Under the pieces are notes generated by a model. That model saw only the letters and a list, made by a program, of their open reading frames with translations, was not told where the DNA came from and did not search any database. A stretch of DNA of 9,084 bases. Source: JAHFUI01 sp041485905 (GTDB lineage Bacteria; Acidobacteriota; Vicinamibacteria; Vicinamibacterales; CAVVIG01). The stretch spans positions 1 through 9,084 of the forward strand of contig JBGPKK010000188.1 in assembly GCA_041485905.1 (NCBI GenBank), in the 5' to 3' direction. Position numbers and translations under genes: made by a program. Positions 4,937 through 9,084 of the stretch are shown one piece after another (the stretch's first letter is position 1; every line of letters starts with the position of its first letter).

Positions 4937-5560
4937 ATGAAGACCGCCGCCCTGCTGCTCGCCGGCACGCTCGCGGTGCTCGCCTGGTCGGTCGTCCACC
5001 CGCACGACTACTTCACGTGGTTCCTCGAAGTCTTCCCGTTTCTGATCGCGCTGCCGATCCTCTTCGTCACGGCCCGCCGATTCCCGCTGACGCCGCTCGT
5101 TTACGTACTGATCGCGCTGCACGCGACGATTCTGATGGTCGGCGGGCACTACACGTACGCCGAAGTGCCCCTGGGCGACTGGATGAAAGAAGTGTTCGGC
5201 TTTTCGCGTAATCACTTCGATCGGATCGGCCATTTCGCGCAGGGCTTCGTGCCCGCGATCATCGCGCGCGAGATCCTGATTCGGCGCCGGGTCGTTACGC
5301 GCCGCTCGTGGCTGCCGTTTCTCGTCGTCTGCTTCACGATGGCGTTCAGCTCGTTTTACGAGCTCGTCGAGTGGTGGACCGCGGAGGCCACGGGCTCGGC
5401 GGCTACCGCCTTTCTGGGCACGCAAGGCGATCCGTGGGATACCCAGTGGGACATGTTTTTCGCCCTGATCGGTTCGATCTCTGCGCTCCTGATGCTGTCG
5501 CGCCTTCACGACCGGCAGCTTCAGGCTGTATTGCAGAACTTGCAGGATGGCAATTGCTAG
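4937..5560 (+). CDS. yjdF: DUF2238 inner-membrane protein, YjdF-like
   Basis: 207 residues, close to the 209 of E. coli YjdF. It is a multi-pass membrane protein of unknown function. Hydrophobic segments are at the N-terminus (AALLLAGTLAVLAWSVV), EVFPFLIALPILFVT, PLVYVLIALHATILMVGGHYTY, SWLPFLVVCFTMAFSSFYELVEWW and the last, MFFALIGSISALLML. Family-type polar motifs are HPHDYFTWFLE, GHYTYAEVPLG, RNHFDRIGHFAQGFVPAI, FYELVEWW and GDPWDTQWDM. The conserved Asp, His and Glu residues near membranes could bind metal or a lipid headgroup, but that is speculation. The frame is open from 4787, but that extension runs through heptad repeats. ATG at 4928 and 4937 are both possible; 4937 gives MKTAALLL and fits the family. 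This YjdF is unrelated to the Bacillus protein controlled by the yjdF riboswitch. Confidence 0.88.
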   Translation: MKTAALLLAGTLAVLAWSVVHPHDYFTWFLEVFPFLIALPILFVTARRFPLTPLVYVLIALHATILMVGGHYTYAEVPLGDWMKEVFGFSRNHFDRIGHFAQGFVPAIIAREILIRRRVVTRRSWLPFLVVCFTMAFSSFYELVEWWTAEATGSAATAFLGTQGDPWDTQWDMFFALIGSISALLMLSRLHDRQLQAVLQNLQDGNC

Positions 5561-5569
5561 AATCTGTCC
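5555..5569 (+). promoter_or_regulatory. Extended -10 promoter for a leaderless regulator transcript
   Basis: TGCTAGAAT (TG at 5555-5556, -10 at 5558-5563) is a perfect extended -10 pattern, followed by six bases (CTGTCC) and the GTG at 5570. Transcription would begin at or next to the start codon. No -35 is evident, as is common with an extended -10. The first three bases of the -10 are the TAG stop of the preceding gene. A GCAATTGC palindrome (5550-5557) overlaps the TG element. Confidence 0.65.
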
Positions 5570-6589
5570 GTGCCCCGCAACGCGGAAGTGATTCGGCAGT
5601 GGACGATCCTGCGCGAGATCGAACGAACGCGCGGGGCCGGCGTGACGATCGACGAGCTGGCGTCGCTGTGCGCGGTCACCACGCGGACGATTCGGCGCGA
5701 CCTTCAGGCTCTCGAAGAAGCCGGGTTCCCCCTGTTCGACGATCGATCGCACGATGATGGCCGCACCCGGTGGGCGATCAACGGGCAGGCGTTTCGCGGG
5801 GTGGCTGCCGGTCTGACGTTGTCCGAGCTCTGCGCGCTGTATTTCAGCCGCACGCTGCTCGAGGCGCTCTCTGGCACGCCGTTTCGCGACGAGGTGGAGA
5901 GCGCGTTCGACAAGCTGTCGTCGACGCTCGCGCCGCACATGCGCCAGTTCCTCGATCAGCTGCCCCGCGTCCTGGCCTCGAAGCCCGATCCGATGCGCAA
6001 GCGCGACGATCCGCGCCAGCAGGCCGTCGCGGCGCGCCTCCTCGAGGCGACGTTGCACCTCCGACAGGCCTCGTTGACCTACCACTCGCAGTCGAGCGAT
6101 CGGACGAAGACGTATCTCGTGCATCCCTATCGGCTGGCGCACGCGCAGGGAGGCCTGTATCTGCTCGCGTACGTGCCCGAGTACCGCGAAGTCCGCACGT
6201 TTGCGCTCGAACGTATGCAGGCAGTCTCGCTGCTCGAAGAGCGGTTCACGCCGATTGAGGAACTGCCGGATGAAGCGTTCCCGCACTCCCTCGGCGTCCA
6301 CTCCGGCCCGCCCGAGCGGGTGGACATCGAATTCGAAGCGGCCGTCGCCGAATACGTCGGCGCGCGCACCTGGCATCAGTCGCAGCGGATGGAGCCCATG
6401 CCGGACGGCGGCGTGCGCATGACGCTGGACGTGTGCCTCGATCGCGCGCTTCAGAGCTGGATTCTCAGCTTCGGCCCGTTCGCCCGCGTCGTCGCGCCCG
6501 ACCGGCTCGCCAGGGACATCGCGGGGCAAATCGAGAAAGCGCGCGGGCGATACCCCGCGGTGAAGCGCAGCCCTGCAGATTCCGACTGA
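5570..6589 (+). CDS. WYL-domain transcriptional regulator (HTH-WYL-WCX)
   Basis: 339 residues, the usual length. The N-terminal winged helix-turn-helix covers about 8-70 (VTIDELASLCAVTTRTIRRDLQALEEAGFPLF, with the recognition helix near 37-50). A helical linker follows. The WYL domain is about 165-225, with LVHPYRLAHAQGGLYLLAY (183-201), R209 and FALERM (211-216), the basic and aromatic surface known in this family to sense ligands such as nucleic acids or nucleotides. The C-terminal WCX domain is about 248-325, with WILSFGPFARVVAPDRLARDI. Family members control stress, DNA-damage and phage-defence genes. The target here is unknown, and the nearest candidates are its own promoter and the ABC exporter 90 nt downstream. 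The GTG at 5570 has no Shine-Dalgarno and directly follows an extended -10, so the mRNA is probably leaderless. Confidence 0.92.
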   Translation: MPRNAEVIRQWTILREIERTRGAGVTIDELASLCAVTTRTIRRDLQALEEAGFPLFDDRSHDDGRTRWAINGQAFRGVAAGLTLSELCALYFSRTLLEALSGTPFRDEVESAFDKLSSTLAPHMRQFLDQLPRVLASKPDPMRKRDDPRQQAVAARLLEATLHLRQASLTYHSQSSDRTKTYLVHPYRLAHAQGGLYLLAYVPEYREVRTFALERMQAVSLLEERFTPIEELPDEAFPHSLGVHSGPPERVDIEFEAAVAEYVGARTWHQSQRMEPMPDGGVRMTLDVCLDRALQSWILSFGPFARVVAPDRLARDIAGQIEKARGRYPAVKRSPADSD

Positions 6590-6643
6590 TCGGGAGACGC
6601 TTCGGCCCCCGACGCCTCATCCACCCCTTAGACCACCCGCGGA

Positions 6644-6679
6644 TCGACACGCGCCGCGCCGGGCGCGTATGATCTGTCG
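6644..6679 (+). promoter_or_regulatory. Promoter of the ABC exporter, leaderless, with palindromic spacer
   Basis: TCGACA (6644-6649) and TATGAT (6668-6673) are separated by 18 bp, and six bases (CTGTCG) lead to the GTG at 6680. Each hexamer matches consensus at five of six positions. The spacer is entirely G/C and is an inverted repeat, CGCGCC (6650-6655) and GGCGCG (6662-6667), exactly filling the gap, so it could be an operator. Confidence 0.65.
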
Positions 6680-8530
6680 GTGGCTGACCTTCCAAAACCA
6701 AAAAAGAAACTCTCCGCGGGCGCCTGGGAAGAAGCACGGGCGCTCATCTGGACGCACCGTCAGCGCCTGGCGCTCGGTCTGTTCCTGATGGTGATCAGCC
6801 GGCTGTCAGATCTGGTGCTGCCGATCACGTCCAAGTACCTCATGGACGATGTGATTACGCAGCACCACTGGGAGCTGCTCCCCAAGCTGGCGCTGGCCGC
6901 CGGCGTGGCCACCCTGGTGGGCGCCGCCACCTCATTCTTGAATTCACAGGTGCTCGGCGTCGCGGCCCAGCGGGCGATTACCGATATGCGCAAGGACGTG
7001 GAAGCGCACGTCATGCGCCTGCCGATCCGCTATTTCGATTCGACGAAGTCCGGCGTGCTGATCGCGCGAATTATGAACGACGCGGAAGGCGTCAGAAATC
7101 TCGTCGGGACGGGGCTGGTGCAGCTGACCGGCTCAATCCTCACGGCAGTCCTCGCGTTCTGCTTCCTGATGTATCTGAACTGGCGGCTGACAGTGGTCGC
7201 ATTCGTGATCCTCGGCTGCTTCGGCGGCGGCATGGCGACCGCGTTCAAGCGGCTGCGGCCGCTCTTCCGGGAGCGCGGCCAGATCAACGCCGAAGTGACG
7301 GGGCGCCTCGCCGAATCGCTCGGCGGCGTCCGCATCGTCAAATCCTACACGGCGGAGAAACGCGAAGAGCTGGTGTTCGCCAAAGGCGCGCATCGACTTT
7401 TCCGTAATGTCGCGAAGTCGCTCACCGGTACCTCCGCCGTCATGGCGTTCTCGTCGCTCGTGATTGGCGCCAGCGGCGTCGCGATGATGCTGATCGGCGG
7501 ATCGTCGATTCGCAACGGCACCATGACCGTCGGCGACCTGGTGGCGTACCTGTCGTTCACGGCGCTGATGATGATGCCGGTGATCCAACTCGCGTCGATC
7601 GGCACGCAGTTAACAGAAGCGTTCGCAGGGCTCGATCGCATTCGTGAAATACGGATCATGGCCACCGAAGATCAAGAGGACGCGAGCCGCGAGGCGTTGC
7701 CAGACGTCCGCGGTGACGTCGCGTTTGAAGACGTCGACTTCGAGTACAACACCGGCGTGCGCGTCCTGAAGCACGTGTCGTTTCATTCACCGGCCGGATC
7801 GACGACGGCGCTGGTCGGCTCGAGTGGATCGGGCAAGAGCACGCTGATCAGCCTCGTCATGACGTTCAACCGTCCGACGTCTGGCCGGGTGCTCGTCGAC
7901 GGCCACGATCTGGCCGGCGTGAAACTGCGCGATTACCGATCGCACCTGGGCATCGTGCTGCAGGACAATTTTCTGTTCGACGGAACCATCGCCGAAAACA
8001 TCAAATACGGAAAGCCGCGCGCCAGCCTCAGGGAAGTCAAAGCGGTCAGCGCGATCGCGCACTGCGACGAGTTCATCGAGGCGTTCGAGAAGCAGTACGA
8101 CACGATCGTCGGCGAGCGCGGCGTCCGCCTGTCGGGCGGCCAGCGGCAGCGGGTGGCGATTGCACGCGCGATTCTCGCGGACCCCAGAATCCTGATTCTC
8201 GACGAGGCGACGTCGAGCCTCGACAGCGAGAGCGAGGCGCTCATCCAGGACGGTCTACGGTCGCTCAGGCAGGGGCGCACCACCTTCGTCATCGCCCACC
8301 GCCTGTCGACGATCCGCAGCGCGGATCAGATCCTCGTGATCGAAGCCGGCGAGGTTGTCGAGCGCGGGACGCACGAGGAGCTGCTGGCGAGCGGCGGACG
8401 CTATCGGCAGTTGTACGACAAGCAATACCGGTTCGAGCGCGACCGGTTCATCAACCCGGGAGAGGATTTCACGCCCGAGCCAGAGGCTGTCGTCGCGCGC
8501 ACCGCGGCGCGCGCGAACACGGCGCTGTGA
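6680..8530 (+). CDS. ABC transporter half-exporter (MsbA/BmrA type), TMD-NBD fusion
   Basis: 616 residues, typical of a homodimeric exporter. The N-terminal membrane domain is about 25-320, with six likely helices and the coupling sequences YFDSTKSGVLIARIMND and GRLAESLGGVRIVKSYTAE. The ATPase domain is about 345-585: Y356 as A-loop aromatic, Walker A GSSGSGKST (380-388), Q428 in VLQDN, signature LSGGQRQR (484-491), Walker B ILILDE (504-509, E509 catalytic), D-loop SSLD (512-515) and switch H540. All catalytic residues are present, so it should be active. Members export lipids, drugs or peptides; the substrate cannot be read from sequence. It opens with a basic stretch (PKPKKK) and ends with an unusual Ala/Arg tail. 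The GTG start lacks a Shine-Dalgarno and follows a promoter directly. The M28 peptidase gene starts at or just after its stop. Confidence 0.96.
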   Translation: MADLPKPKKKLSAGAWEEARALIWTHRQRLALGLFLMVISRLSDLVLPITSKYLMDDVITQHHWELLPKLALAAGVATLVGAATSFLNSQVLGVAAQRAITDMRKDVEAHVMRLPIRYFDSTKSGVLIARIMNDAEGVRNLVGTGLVQLTGSILTAVLAFCFLMYLNWRLTVVAFVILGCFGGGMATAFKRLRPLFRERGQINAEVTGRLAESLGGVRIVKSYTAEKREELVFAKGAHRLFRNVAKSLTGTSAVMAFSSLVIGASGVAMMLIGGSSIRNGTMTVGDLVAYLSFTALMMMPVIQLASIGTQLTEAFAGLDRIREIRIMATEDQEDASREALPDVRGDVAFEDVDFEYNTGVRVLKHVSFHSPAGSTTALVGSSGSGKSTLISLVMTFNRPTSGRVLVDGHDLAGVKLRDYRSHLGIVLQDNFLFDGTIAENIKYGKPRASLREVKAVSAIAHCDEFIEAFEKQYDTIVGERGVRLSGGQRQRVAIARAILADPRILILDEATSSLDSESEALIQDGLRSLRQGRTTFVIAHRLSTIRSADQILVIEAGEVVERGTHEELLASGGRYRQLYDKQYRFERDRFINPGEDFTPEPEAVVARTAARANTAL

Positions 8531-8547
8531 TCGCTGTGATCATCGAT

Positions 8548-9084
8548 ATGCGTGAACGGCTGCTGCTCGCATGGCTCGTGGCGTTGGCGCTCGGATCGGC
8601 CCCGGCGCGGGTCGGCGGACAAACCACGCCCGCGTGGCTGGACCCATACCGCGAACCTGCCGCCCGCCTGATTGGCGAAGCCACCGGCGATACCTTCGCC
8701 TGGCGCAGGTTGTCTATTCTCACGGATTCGTTTGGCAACCGGCTGAGTGGAACCCCTCAGCTCGAGCGCGCGATTGAATGGGCGGCCGCGGAGATGAAGC
8801 GCGACGGTCTGGAAAATGTACACACCGAGAAAGTGATGGTTCCCCATTGGGTCCGCGGCATCGAGAGCGCCGAGATCGTCGAGCCTGCTCATCACCAGAT
8901 CGTCATGCTCGGTCTTGGCAACAGCATCGGCACGTCGCCCGAGGGGCTGCAGGCCGAAGTCCTGACCGTGCACAGCTTCAACGAACTGGACCAGGTCGCG
9001 CCGCAGGTGAAAGGCAGGATTGTCTTTTTCAACGTGGCGTACACCGCGTACGAAGAGACGGTGACCTACCGCTCCGAGGGGCCG
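8548..9084 (+). CDS. Exported M28 peptidase, carboxypeptidase Q-like (N-terminal part, cut by window edge)
   Basis: 179 codons are present and the frame runs off the right end. The first 25 residues look like a signal peptide (MRERLLLAWLVALALGSAPA). The mature start is typical of M28 enzymes of the PGCP/carboxypeptidase Q type: FAWRRLSILTDSFGNRLSG, LERAIEWAAAEMKRDGLENV, VPHWVRGIESAEI, then MLGLGNSIGTSPEGLQAEV leading into a protease-associated (PA) domain, VKGRIVFFNVAYTAYEETV. The zinc ligands of the catalytic domain are beyond the window. The expected role is hydrolysis of peptides in the periplasm or outside the cell. The start is not certain: in-frame GTG codons at 8527 (overlapping the exporter stop as GTGA) and 8536 would add seven or four residues before the same signal peptide. 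The close spacing suggests co-transcription with the exporter. Confidence 0.88.
   Translation, partial: MRERLLLAWLVALALGSAPARVGGQTTPAWLDPYREPAARLIGEATGDTFAWRRLSILTDSFGNRLSGTPQLERAIEWAAAEMKRDGLENVHTEKVMVPHWVRGIESAEIVEPAHHQIVMLGLGNSIGTSPEGLQAEVLTVHSFNELDQVAPQVKGRIVFFNVAYTAYEETVTYRSEGP

Noticed and set aside
3673..5211. 512-codon open frame on the plus strand
   Set aside because: It runs antisense to the zinc-ribbon and deacylase genes, through tandem repeats, and into the DUF2238 gene in the wrong frame. No protein family is recognisable.
4838..6529. 563-codon open frame on the minus strand opposite the DUF2238 and WYL genes
   Set aside because: It is antisense to two well-recognised genes, is very rich in Arg, Gln, Glu and His with no domain pattern, and is the usual long antisense frame of GC-rich coding DNA.

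Overview
The window is GC-rich bacterial chromosome carrying about eleven protein genes. No RNA gene, insertion sequence or CRISPR array was seen. Gene content and style suggest a soil-type acidobacterium, possibly class Vicinamibacteria. The signs are secreted M20 and M28 peptidase-type hydrolases, a WYL regulator, short dispersed palindromes and heptameric repeats between genes, and SD-less GTG starts placed directly after a -10 box. This assignment is an inference from style and was not tested by alignment.

Layout: (1) 1-695, minus strand: a small unknown tryptophan-rich acidic protein gene overlaps by 4 nt the start of an exported AbgB-like M20 amidohydrolase that runs off the left edge. 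(2) 696-803: divergent spacer holding two short palindromes. (3) 804-1205, plus: a small zinc-ribbon protein of unknown function. (4) 1291-4143, minus: a tight four-gene run read in the order zinc-ribbon protein, rmuC, GIY-YIG nuclease-like protein, YgjP/SprT-like metallopeptidase. The last three overlap or nearly touch, so they are probably co-translated. (5) 4144-4260: spacer with a dyad, four perfect 7-bp tandem repeats and a 20-nt perfect palindrome. (6) 4261-4752, minus: a YbaK/ProXp-ala-type tRNA-editing deacylase. (7) 4753-4936: spacer with a second field of heptads. (8) 4937-9084, plus: a YjdF-like (DUF2238) membrane protein, a WYL-domain transcriptional regulator, an MsbA/BmrA-type ABC half-exporter, and the exported N-terminal part of an M28 (carboxypeptidase Q-like) peptidase running off the right edge.

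How the genes may work together: the minus-strand run joins an RmuC nuclease-fold protein, a GIY-YIG domain and an HExxH protease of the SprT-like group, which suggests DNA maintenance, though the link is contextual only. On the plus strand the regulator and the ABC exporter each have their own promoter ending six bases before a GTG start. That is the clearest regulatory signal in the window and indicates leaderless transcripts. The regulator's -10 box contains the stop codon of the preceding gene, and the exporter's promoter spacer is itself an inverted repeat.

I did not find a convincing wholly new multi-gene system. The most unusual material is the short-repeat architecture, including repeats that have become coding sequence, and the leaderless promoters.
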